DNA of 64,000 nt from Cloeon dipterum (taxonomy: Eukaryota; Arthropoda; Insecta; Ephemeroptera; Baetidae), in NCBI RefSeq assembly GCF_949628265.1, contig NC_088789.1, positions 25,413,883 through 25,477,882 on the forward strand. Direction: 5' to 3'. The notes beneath the pieces are model-generated. The model searched no databases. It saw only the letters and a list, made by a program, of their open reading frames with translations, and was not told where the DNA came from. The translations under genes were made by a program, and so were the position numbers. This document shows, piece by piece, positions 28,301 to 37,641 of the stretch; positions within the stretch are counted from its first letter, which is position 1; each line of letters opens with the position of its first letter.

Positions 28301-31300
28301 ATATTTATATAAAAACTGGCCAAAACCGAGTAAAATAGCTAATTGGTCTAAAATTCAATGTCTATGCTAGATAACTTTTAATACTATTAAATATTCAAAT
28401 CGAAAAACGGAGAGGAGGAAATGCAAATAAGAACATTTGCTGTTATTTCTGACAAAAATAAACAGTTTCAAGCGTCTGGTCAATTTTAAATATTTTTTGC
28501 TCGGTAGCTAGCTTTTGACAGGACTTAGTGGTTGGTGTCGAACATCAAACGTAGTAAAATGCACTTATTTTCAATTTAGAGTGCGGCATGCGTCACAAAA
28601 TATACATTTTAAAGAGAATAATTAATTATTTGAATGCCACACGAAAACAATTTAATTTTCCACTTTCGTCCAGAGTCGAAAAAGCAAAATGTAAATTAAT
28701 TTCGCATATTTTTGTCAAATCTCTGTGTATGACAGCCAGTGCGGAGCCGTTTCATCTCGCGTCGCGGTCTTTCATCTCGGCCCTGTGCCTCTGTTGTCGC
28801 CGGCGCCTCTGATGTTTGCAGCAATTAACTTGAGAGCCGCGCATAATTCACAATTAAGTTTTCCGCCGGCGCGAGACCACTCTTTCGTCTGCAGCGCCCG
28901 AACAAAAGCTGCACCAAAAAAATGCACCTGCCGCGCGGCAACGGCAGCGGCAACGGCGGCTGCGAGGGAGAGGAGCAGGAACGGAGGGATGCACTTTGCT
29001 GAAATAAATCGCCGCGAAACTCCCGGCTGACAAATCGCTGCACTCGCTGCCGTAAATAATAACCCTCCGTGCACACCGCCGCCAACAGGACTACTTCTTC
29101 CTCCGCTTTTCCAAATTCAGAGACGGGGCCGGGGGACCCGGAATCGATCTCGTTGGTGCAAAATTGAAAAGGTTCTCCGTTCATAAATAATTGAAGGAGT
29201 TTTCCCGGGGCTGCAGAATTTCCAGCTAAAAAAACAGCCTGTCTTGAAATGGTTTCTTACCAATTTTTAGGGGTGTGCGTTTAGTTTTTTACAACTAAAA
29301 GGATTTCTTGGAATTCAAACCCATTTCAAAATTGGCTATCGTGAATTATTCCTGGGGATTATTTATTTCAAGAAAAAGGAAAAAATCATTTGGGGTGAAT
29401 TTAATTCTAAACTGATTTTACAATATGGTTATTCTCTCAGGCGAACAAACATTAGAGTAAATTAAATATTCATTTTATTTTGTGTGTAGGTCGCTATTTA
29501 ATTTACATTTTGGAGGAATAAAGCACTGCTGATGAGGCCTGCGGGGCCGGAACAGCTGCTGTACGTTACGAGAGCGTGTCGTATTAATTTTATGACCATT
29601 TTTTTTTTAATTTGTTAACCTTCCATGCCTGTTTATTAGATTTTGGGAGTAGCTATTTCAAAATCAGTTGTTCCTATTTAATAAAATCGTCCAAATAATT
29701 ATTACAACTAACTACAATATTTATAAAATTCAAGTGTATTAACGAAGAAATGAGAAAAAACAGACGTTTTTCAAACAGCAGTGGATTTTTCAGATAAAAC
29801 AAATTTGAAGTTCAATTGTTTCTTTAGAGATTCATTAGTTTTAAATACGATCGAGCATTGTTTTCGACATCCATTAAAAAATCGTAAGAAAAAACAATCT
29901 GAATTCTTCAATGCAGCCTTCTGAAATGTTTTAAACGTAAAAATTGTAAAACGACGCAGTCAAACGAGGGAATGACAATACACTGACGAGCAGAATATAT
30001 TAGAAATGCGTGGAACCATTTGTTTAACTTAAAGTTATTAATCAAAATTATTGTCTTTTGAGTAGAAATTGCTGGCTTAATTCCACAAAATTTGAGAAAC
30101 ATAGTTTCAATTTTAAAATTCGTCCAAAATTGATGAATGTAGAAGATAATTATTTCAACAAAAACATCAAACGAAAAAACCAGGAAAAAACAATTTGAGC
30201 GGGAAAATAAAGTAAATTAACACGCTAGCCTTTTAAATTAATTTGTCCTTTTTTTTAAACCATCATCCATTTTTTCGGCTCTTTAAGCATAATATTTCAG
30301 TAAGGGATTTTTATTTTAGGCCTTTTGTTCACACATTATTCAAAAACTGGCTCTTGAATGGTGTTTCTTTGCAACTTAACAATATTATTTTGCCTTTACT
30401 CTTTGAAATGTAAAACTGAAATTAAAAATTCAGATCTTCAAAATTATTTTAAAGTACAAAATGAGCTGGTATATCTTGCTACTTTATTTAGTTTAAGAAA
30501 TTTTGCTGAGTCTTGGCAAAAATATCGATCATTTGAAATTTTAGAGGCAATATTCACATATATATCTGTTAAGGAAATAAATTTCACGGGACGAATTTCA
30601 GCTGTCATCGTCAAAGCCGACGTTTCCCGTGGAGATCTCGTTCTAAAATTTAGTCACGTGTCACTTTTGATTATTTAAAACCATCACAAACATGACAAAT
30701 AACGCGCAGCCCCAAGACAGTAGCTGGCACTTCGACCCGAATTCTGCTTGGGGGTGGGAGAAGAAAGAGAGCTCACGCATTCCTCCATAATTCACGCACT
30801 CAGAAGGGGTTGCTGCCGTTTTACAACCCTTTTAATTTAAGCCTTTGCCCAGCCGAGGCCTTTTTGCCGCGCAAATTAATTCGCACGAGGGCGGACGGGC
30901 GGGCGGGCGCGCGGCAGGTGCGCGTTTTTCCGCTCGCCCGCCCGCCCGCCCCGGCTCGGTGTGTGCGACGCCGCATTTAATTGCGTTCTTGTTTGTCGCA
31001 GGCTGTCATCAACAGCACCATCACCCCCAACATGACTTTCACGAAAACCTCGCAGAAGTTCGGCCAGTGGTCCGACGTGCGCGCCAACACGGTCTACGGC
31101 CTTGGTTTCTCCTCGGAAGCCGAGCTCAACAAGGTAGGTTTCACCTTTAACCCTCTCCCCCACCCCACCCCTCCCCAGTATGAATGTTTGAATTTGAAGA
31201 GATATTTGGTCTTTTTAGGGCTGTGAATTTTGTCTCGCTAAAAAGTGGACTATTTTGAGACTAAGATGATTTTAGACAAAGACAGTTTCTAAGCCAAATT

Positions 31301-34300
31301 TTAATTCTTTTTTTTTAAATAACTTCATTTGGTTGCAATGAAAATACGTCATTTTCTTAAGGAATGCACGAACTACAAATTTTAAAAAATTCTGGTTGTC
31401 TTAAAAAACTGCAAAATGTTAATAAAAAAAACTTAAATTGTGAGTACGAATTGAATGCTATTTTTAATTTTAAGAACCGTATACTTTTTATTTGCGTTTC
31501 TTAAATTACCTCTGCGTGCCATCGAAACGAAATGGTGTGAAATATATTTAATTTTGCACTGAAAAAATTATATTAATGTGTTCGAGGATAGCAACATTTT
31601 CTTTACTCGATTTTTATTTTTAAGAAATAAAAACAGGCAATATATTTCAAGAACAACTTCTGCAGATAAAAAATAAAACAAAAATATAGAGCACAAATAC
31701 ACGTTTCCAGTTTAATTGAGTCAAGAATATCTGGATCTAGACCTAGTTTTTTTAGAAAAAAAATAGACTATAATGTTAGTGTCTCAAATTTTCTTCTTAA
31801 AATGAGATTTCTGATAACTAGCAAATTTTTACAATTTTGGAAACGTTTGAGATGTTTATTAAATTATTTGGCAGGAGCGTGCTCTTGGAAAATCGAATGG
31901 ACAAATTTAATGTAACGGCTTGTGGCGCATTTTTAATTTTTTTCTAAGTTAGATGTCATGAAGTCAAGCTCCAATTATTTTTTTGCGGGCTTCCTAACTT
32001 TTCAAACAGCTTTTCCGGGAAAATAAATTTTCTACATACATGTGCAAAAAGTTCTTGATTTTTAATGCTTTTCGGATTTGAAAAGAATTTTGATCTAGCA
32101 CTCACAGCAGCTGAAATGCAAAGCAAAACCCCTACCCCTTATCTGTTTCATCAAAATATTATTCAATTTAATTTTTTGTTTATTTCATAAAATTTTGTCA
32201 ATTTAGATTAAAATTGAAAGATTTTTTTACAGTCGCATGTTTTCGAAATTCGAGATTTGAACATTCATAGCTCGATAACCACAAATTAAGGAAAAGTTTT
32301 CATTTGGCACTTTCTCGTCTTATTTTAAACTCTGTAAAAATATACCAAATATCAACAATTAAATCATATTGTTCGGATCAAGAGGTGTGCCAAGTAAAAT
32401 TTAGCCGTTCTGGTTGACTGTAGAATTTTAGTAAAACACAAGATTAATTTTCTGATCAAAATTGGGAAGGCATAGCAATTATTTATTTAAAATTATCACA
32501 AGTAGATTAGAATTATGTTAACCTGTACGCCCATTCGCTCTGCAGTAGGCGAGCACTTCAAGGAGATGACATGTGATGATGAATAGATAGATGATTTCAG
32601 GATTGAAATTTGTTAAAATACTACTAAGGCACGATCCAGTCTGATTCGGATTTGAATAAATATTTCTCAGGCACTTAGCACTAACGAATGCACAACCTGA
32701 CGATGTTTAATCAAATCTTCCTTCAAGAAGTACCTGCTTTTGCACACTGAACACTTGTACTTTTTATGAAGCAAATCGTGCTCGTCGGCCAAATGCAAGG
32801 CGAGTCCTTTGACGTCGGCGAACGCCTCGGTGCAGTGGGCGCACTGACGCATCCGCTTGTTGTGCATCAGGCACAAATGCTTCTCCAGGCTCTGTTTGTC
32901 TTTGTAATAACGCATGCACGGCTCGCACTTGAAGTCCAGCCGTTTGAACCTGAGGCCGCGCCACACGCTGTGCGTCCGTAAGACGTGGAAGTCCAGCAGG
33001 TACCGCTGTTTAAAGTGCCTGCGACACTTTTTGCACTCGAATCCCTTGCACTTGTTGCGGTGGAACGCCAGCAGGCCGCAGCACGGAAACTGGGCTTTGC
33101 ACGCTTTGCAGCGGACCCTTTGGTAGTGATTTTTCGAGATGTCCAGCGGCACACTCAGGCGGCAATCACGGCAGGTCGGGCCCGGAGGAGACACTTCGGT
33201 GTATCGAGGTTTGGAATTGGGTGTTGTCTCGCCATGCAGACGCGGTGGGGAGTGCACTTCTGCGAGGTGCGCTTCTAAAAGTGATTCGTTTTCAGTCGAG
33301 AATTGGCACTGATTGCAGGCGAAAGGGTTTTGGGTAGGCGCATTATCGGTGGGCTGTTCTTCAAAGGCGAGTTTTTTGCGTTTGCTAGGTCGTGGCTCCT
33401 TGGCACTTCTTGGCGAATTTTCACCTTTTGGCTTGTGAAATTCTTTCATGTGGGCATCTCTCTCCTTTACAGTGAGGTAGAAAGTAGAGCACATACTGTG
33501 TTTGCATCGAATGGCGGTTTTTCTGTGACTGTCGTACATGTGTTGACGCATGGCACGGTATTTTCTGTGGCAATAGATGCACTCTTCCTTCAAATCCTCC
33601 TTGTTTCGGTTTTCAGGAACCTTAATCTTCTCCAAATGTACATAGCACTGCTTAATTTTTTCCTCTGAAAATAGAATTTAATTTAGTGTTGGGTAAAAAC
33701 TCGCCGAATTTATTTAAAATTATACCTTTTGACTAAAAAAAATCAACAGAGCTCTGAAAGTTAATTTAAGTATTTAGTAACCGCACTTTGTATGGTATTT
33801 ACCTAAATAGTATTTCTTCTTAATTTTCACGTCGTTTCCTAATTCGTCATCGTCCGGCCACCACTCTAATCGCGAGTTGTCATCCTGCACGCCCACCATC
33901 GACTTCAGCATCACTCTGCAATTCAATGATAGTCCAGACATTCAACCTGACCTTGAGACCTTTAATTAGAGAGGGACTTACTGAGCGTCCCACACGCAGA
34001 AGTGGCAAAACATGTGGTGCGGCTGCAGGTGCGATTCGCGTTTCAGCGTGTCCAAACTCCACTCGGCGAACTTCAGCCGGTCCACCTGGCTCGCCTGGAC
34101 TCCTCCGTCCACAGCTGGATAATGGCAGAAGAAACATGTCTCGTTCTCTGGCTCGGGCATGTTTCCCGTACCGCCGAATCATTTGTCCATCGAAGTGGAT
34201 GTAACGCAAAGTGAAAACAAGCAGCCTGTGCCTCGGTAGGGGCGTGGCTCAGAGACATCTGCTGGCCGCGCCAAGAGGTACAAGCTTCCGCGATCGCTTT

Positions 34301-37300
34301 GGCGGGAGAGGAAAGAATTAAGTCATACATAGTCGTCGCTGCTCGCTGACAAAGAGACAGTTCGCTTCATTTTATCTTTGTTTTTTTCTCTTCCTGTTCT
34401 TGATGAACTATTATTTATGTAGTCTGATAACAGTTTTAATCTGTTTATTGTTTATTGTGTCCAACATGTTAGGTAATTCCACATTTTTTACCCTTTTTGA
34501 TGAAGAATTCTGCATTTTTAAACACTGCTGAGCACTATGAACTATGGAACTTTATTCTACAGGATTCAATATTTTTTCTAATAATGTCTAGAGACCTTCA
34601 ACAGGGATTAGTGCTCCCAGAAAATTCGCCAAACGAATTTTTCCTCCCATATAAGAACCCCATTTTTGCTGCTATCTCTAATTTGGGTGTTTTCAGTTTT
34701 CACTCGCAGTTAAAATGTTTTAAATCAGCTTTTATATGTGAGGTAAAATCCGTTCGGCGACTTTTCCGAGTCTTATCTTTCTATCTCTAATAATGGCTAT
34801 TCTTTTCGTTATGAGTGTTAATTTGAAAATTCGAAAAATTCGTTTCTCGTTCCTGAAATGAGAATTGAGTGAGTGATTTACATGCATTTTTACCTCTCCT
34901 CTCCCCTCGTTCATAGTATCAATAATCAAAATTAATCTCCCTTTGTCCGCAGTTCATCGAGAAATTCCAAGACGTGAAGGAAGCGACGCGGCAGGCGGCG
35001 GCCAAAGCGACGACGAACGGCACCGCCACGCAGGCGACGCCGGTGACGAGCGCCAACGCGTCGCCGATCACGGCCCGCGCCGGGCGCGGGGGCACCGGCG
35101 CCCCGGGCAACGCGTCGCCCAACCCCGGCGTCGGACAGACTACGCTGCCCGACGAGCTGGTCGACGTGCAGGGCCCTGGCCTGCCCCCAGGCGGGCCCAT
35201 CCCGGCGCCCCTCCTCAACGACGGCACCGGCACTCTGCTGAAGAGCTCACTAAGAAATACCTCACTCAACGTTCAGCAAGTTATTGTGAGTTTAATTACT
35301 TCTAAAAATATTATTAAATTTGAATTTGCTAACGTCTCAAGTCTCAACAGGGAAATTTCAAGCTGATTTTTGCGGGAATATTTTAAAAATAGACTCTACG
35401 GAAAACATTTGTTTATTTTTCTTTAAAAAAAAAAGGAAATTGTCAGTAATCGTTAAGAAAATAATGTTTGCTGACGAAATTTTTACCAATTTCTTGCGTA
35501 AGAAATGCAAGTAATGAATTTGTTCCATTTTTCGCCGGTGAAAATCTAAAATTTGCGGTCGGAATGGTCAAAATTTCTTCTACAGTGCAGATTTTTTATT
35601 TTAAATTGTCATTTACTGCCTCAATTTCTCCAAAATTTATCTCCGACAATTTTTCAAGTTGAGGTCATGAACTAATAATTAGATTTTTTTTAAAACAGGT
35701 TCAAACGGGTTAAAAATTGAAAAAATGCTTTTTACCAGTGCACTGCATTTTTTTAAATACGAGTGTTTTGCAACCCTGGGAACAGCCTAGTTCTAGTTTA
35801 AACACACTGAAGAAAATATCTAATTCTTGATAGCGCTTGTTCAGCGATTTTAATGAACAAATCTTAAATTTAAAAAAATAGCTACTTAATTTTATCTGCA
35901 GGTATTATAAAAATTATATAAAATGCCCTTAATTTCAAGTTAACCTCAAAATATTTTATTTTCCAGCCGGGTGATAGTCCGAAGCATCAGCCAAAGGTGG
36001 TTGGCGCTACCCTGGTAGACCCGAAGCAATCGCCGGCGGCAAACTTCCCGCCGAACTCGGCAGAGGGCCAGCTCAAGTACGAAAACGACAGGTTGAAGTT
36101 GGCCCTTGCGCAAAGGTACGTAATTTTCTACTCTTAAAATCGTTTTTTTACATAAATGAAATGATTTTCAGCTCCGCGAACGCCAAGAAGTGGGAAATCG
36201 AGCTGGCCACCCTGAAAAACAACAACGCGCGTCTGACGAGCGCCCTGCAGGAGAGCACGGCCAACGTGGAAGAGTGGAAGCGGCAGCTGCAGCAGTACAA
36301 GGAGGACAACCACACTCTCAAGACAAAATACATCGAGTTGGAGGCAGCGAAAGGTTGAACTGGAACTGTTATTTGAGGGCTTAATTGCCACTATGTTGAT
36401 GGCAGGGAGCCAAGAGGCGGCGGCAGAGCTCAGGAAGGAGCTGCAGAGTCTCAGGACAAGGGTGGAGGCGCTCGACCTCGAGCTGCAGGGCAAGAACGAG
36501 GAGGTGCGCCGCCTCAACAAGCAGCAAGGGCCTGACCCTCACTCGGGAAAGTCCGATGATAGGATTAAGGTGACTTTAAAATACATATTTATTATTTAAG
36601 CATGGTCAATACAAAAGATTTAATTATAAAGAACAAAATTGCTTGAAATGAGTTTTTCTTTTGATGCAAATTAAACAAATTTATGGATAACCTTGAATGC
36701 TAGATCGAGTTATTCCCTTCCTCCGGTATGTTCAAACAAAATTGAAAGGTAGCCTTTTTTTCTTACAGACATATTTTCATAAGACTCTCTTTTTTCATTA
36801 TTAAATTTGTAAACAACTGACCTATCACTCATTGATAAACCGCAATTAATTTCTGTTATTTCCTCTTCTGTGATAAGAATTATCTAACCCTCTCTCTAGC
36901 CGCCAAACCAAAGCAAGAATGAGCATTAAAATCCTTATTTGCACACAGTTATAATTTAATAAAATATTATTCCTTATGTTTTCTTCTTGTCGCATATAAT
37001 GACACCAAAATAAACCATAAAAAATCCTTTCGTTCCATTTAATTCAAAGTAAATTCTGGAAAAATTAAGGTTGCAAAATTCCTAAGTTTTAAAACATACA
37101 GTGCAGTGGTAGAAACAGTTGTTTTTCAATTTTTGCCAGTTTGTGGCAGGAAATGTTTTTCACCTCTGTTTTTAATAATTTTCTAATTATTTGCTCATGA
37201 CCTTGACTTGAAAAAATTGTCAGAGAGAAATTGAAACAGAAAAAGGTGGTTTTAAAGAAAAAATCTGCACAGTAGAGGAAATTTTGACCACTCCAACGGC

Positions 37301-37641
37301 AAATAATTTTATATTTTCACTTGGGAAAAATGAAAAAATTAATTAATTGCATTTATTGCTCGAGAAATTTTTAAAAACCAGTTGTAAAAAAAACAGGAAT
37401 AATTTGACATTGTTTTTGTCTAAATAACTGATTCTAATTTTGTCTAACTGTGCAGGCGCTGCAGGAGGAAAACGCGACGCTGCAGCTGGCGCTGCAGAAC
37501 TCGCAGGCGCAGCTGGAGGCGGCGCTGATGGCGCAAGAGTCGCAGCGGCGGGTGCTCGACACGCTGAACAGGCAGCTGGCGACGCGGCTGCAGGAGCTGG
37601 CCGGCATCCACGGCGAGATCGCCACCGCGATCAACACGTGA
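7955..37641 (+). CDS. homer: Homer-family postsynaptic scaffold protein (EVH1 + coiled coil)
   Basis: Coding exons: 7955-8025, 21497-21653, 31002-31133, 34953-35285, 35967-36115, 36172-36353, 36406-36569 and 37456-37641 (TGA at 37639). All junctions are GT-AG with matching phase and give 457 aa. Residues 25-120 are a near-canonical EVH1 domain (EQPIF, the IDP..KRSW motif, the [20 protein letters not shown] block, YGLGFSSE). Trp46 and Gly111 correspond to the ligand-pocket Trp24 and Gly89 of mammalian Homer1. Residues about 120-280 are an Ala/Thr/Gly/Pro-rich linker. About 281-457 is a heptad-rich coiled coil, beginning with the family motif [25 protein letters not shown]. Homer EVH1 binds PPxxF ligands such as mGluR, IP3R, ryanodine receptor and Shank, and the coiled coil tetramerises. 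The first exon adds about 22 residues ([20 protein letters not shown]...) before the usual MGEQPIF start. Its two overhanging bases CG join T of exon 2 to make Arg. The introns are very long, except 36354-36405 at 52 bp. Confidence 0.95.
11505..11830. repeat. Dispersed repeat, AGGGTTGC family, copy A
   Basis: This segment shares long blocks with 37068-37400 and 45052-45433, and with 35480-35780 in opposite orientation. Shared blocks are GCAGTGGTAAAAA-like starts, a GGCAATGTTTT block, TCTGCACAGTAGAGGAAATT, a TTCTTGCG.AAGAAAT palindrome and a terminal GGGTGGTAA. No coding capacity was seen. It looks like a MITE-type family. Copy edges are approximate. Confidence 0.65.
14272..14651. mobile_element. 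Foldback/MITE with CTAGGGTTGCCA ends
   Basis: A perfect 12-bp inverted repeat bounds 380 bp of non-coding DNA: CTAGGGTTGCCA at 14272-14283 and TGGCAACCCTAG at 14640-14651. The AGGGTTGC end resembles the ends of the dispersed family seen elsewhere in the window, so it may be a relative. No transposase frame is present. Confidence 0.6.
16500..16762. repeat. Dispersed repeat, AGGGTTGC family, diverged partial copy B
   Basis: It shares the ACCAATTTCTTGCGC...GCAAGAAAT block and ends in TAACCCTGGG, like the 35.5-35.8 kb copy. The centre is strongly diverged and the edges are approximate. Confidence 0.45.
20536..20610. repeat. (CT)n microsatellite
   Basis: About 75 bp of uninterrupted CT dinucleotides in Homer intron 1, 0.9 kb before exon 2. 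The Ser/Leu and Arg/Glu repeat frames read through it are products of the microsatellite, not genes. Confidence 0.97.
22331..22365. repeat. Compound (CT)n(CA)n microsatellite
   Basis: A CT run (22331-22350) passes directly into a CA run (22351-22365) in Homer intron 2. Confidence 0.95.
27631..28053. mobile_element. TTAA-flanked MITE, copy 2 (piggyBac-type)
   Basis: Flanking TTAA lies at 27627-27630 and 28054-28057. The ends AGAGGAATGATACTG and (complement) GTGGAATGATACA are inverted. The body is nearly collinear with 2217-2638, sharing the GCTTGTTGCCAATGCATAAA and GGCTGGAAAGTTACCGTGC blocks, so the two insertions are probably fairly recent. Confidence 0.82.
28082..28215. mobile_element. 134-bp MITE with 25-bp perfect TIRs, copy 1
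   Basis: Terminal inverted repeats begin CCTGGTCCCGGTAAAATTGC and match perfectly over 25 bp (28082-28106 and 28191-28215). A copy of identical length lies at 47529-47662 in reverse orientation. There is no coding potential. The transposon superfamily is not determined. Confidence 0.85.
30888..30953. repeat. GC-rich inverted repeat before Homer exon 3
   Basis: A GGGCGGGCGGGC tract is followed about 25 bases later by a CGCCCGCCCGCCC tract, able to form a strong hairpin in intron RNA. It lies about 50 nt upstream of the exon 3 acceptor. Its role is unknown. Confidence 0.7.
32482..32487 (-). terminator. Poly(A) signal candidate for nested zinc finger gene
   Basis: TTTATT on + (AATAAA on -) lies 180 nt past the stop codon. 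It is a plausible cleavage signal, but other A/T-rich hexamers are nearby. Confidence 0.35.
32667..34160 (-). CDS. Multi-C2H2 zinc finger protein nested in Homer intron 3
   Basis: Coding exons (- strand order): 34160-33982, 33915-33803 and 33664-32667 (TGA). Donors are GTAAGT and GTAAATA; acceptors are TTGCAG and TTTTCAG. Phases match, giving 429 aa. Residues 9-12 and 52-55 hold two CxxC pairs (CFFC and CHFC) separated by 39 residues. This spacing recalls an insect ZAD-type treble-clef module, but that assignment is inference. An acidic/Trp patch ([10 protein letters not shown]) follows. From about residue 125 to the end are eight to nine zinc fingers: CIYC..H..H, C-x4-C..H..H, CNQC, an atypical CRDC, a CCHC-like CKAC, then four clear C2H2 fingers (CKKC, CEPC, CAHC, CSVC). 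A basic Ser/Pro linker (SKRKKL) could be a nuclear localisation signal. It is probably a nuclear DNA-binding regulator. No specific orthologue is recognised. Being antisense to Homer, the two transcription units could interfere. Confidence 0.86.
35480..35780. repeat. Dispersed repeat, AGGGTTGC family, copy C (reverse orientation)
   Basis: Homer intron 4 contains the family in inverse orientation: CTTGCGTAAGAAAT, then the reverse of the CTGCACAGTAGAGG block, then AGTGCACTGCATTTTTTTAAA and a GCAACCCTGGG terminus. The same GCACTGCAGTGG/TTTTTTTAAA edge occurs at the 45.05-kb copy. Confidence 0.65.
36570..37455 (+). other. Homer intron 7
   Basis: An AT-rich intron of 886 bp with no coding content. 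Its 3' half is largely occupied by a dispersed repeat copy. Confidence 0.8.
37068..37400. repeat. Dispersed repeat, AGGGTTGC family, copy D
   Basis: It starts AAGGTTGCAAAA and contains GTGCAGTGGT, a CAATTTTTGCCAGTTT.TGG block and TCTGCACAGTAGAGGAAATT, collinear with the 11.5-kb and 45.05-kb copies. It lies inside Homer intron 7. Confidence 0.65.

Larger units (their letters stand above)
21654..31001 (+). other. Homer intron 2 (9.3 kb)
   Basis: The donor is GTACGTA at 21654 and the acceptor is GTTTGTCGCAG. No coding exon can be supported. It holds a compound CT/CA microsatellite at 22331-22365, a TTAA MITE at 27631-28053, a 134-bp MITE at 28082-28215, CpG-rich patches (about 24.75-25.0, 25.5-25.8, 27.0-27.3 and 28.75-29.1 kb) and long AT-rich stretches. 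A GC-rich inverted repeat sits just before exon 3. Confidence 0.7.
31134..34952 (+). other. Homer intron 3, host of a nested antisense gene
   Basis: The donor is GTAGGTT at 31134 and the acceptor CTTTGTCCGCAG ends at 34952. The interval 32667-34160 encodes a C2H2 zinc finger gene on the opposite strand. The flanks (31.2-32.6 kb and 34.4-34.9 kb) are AT-rich with nothing else supportable. Confidence 0.85.

Noticed and set aside
36134..36520. Antisense open frame over Homer exons 6-7
   Set aside because: It is the mirror of coding exons whose + strand product matches the Homer coiled coil.
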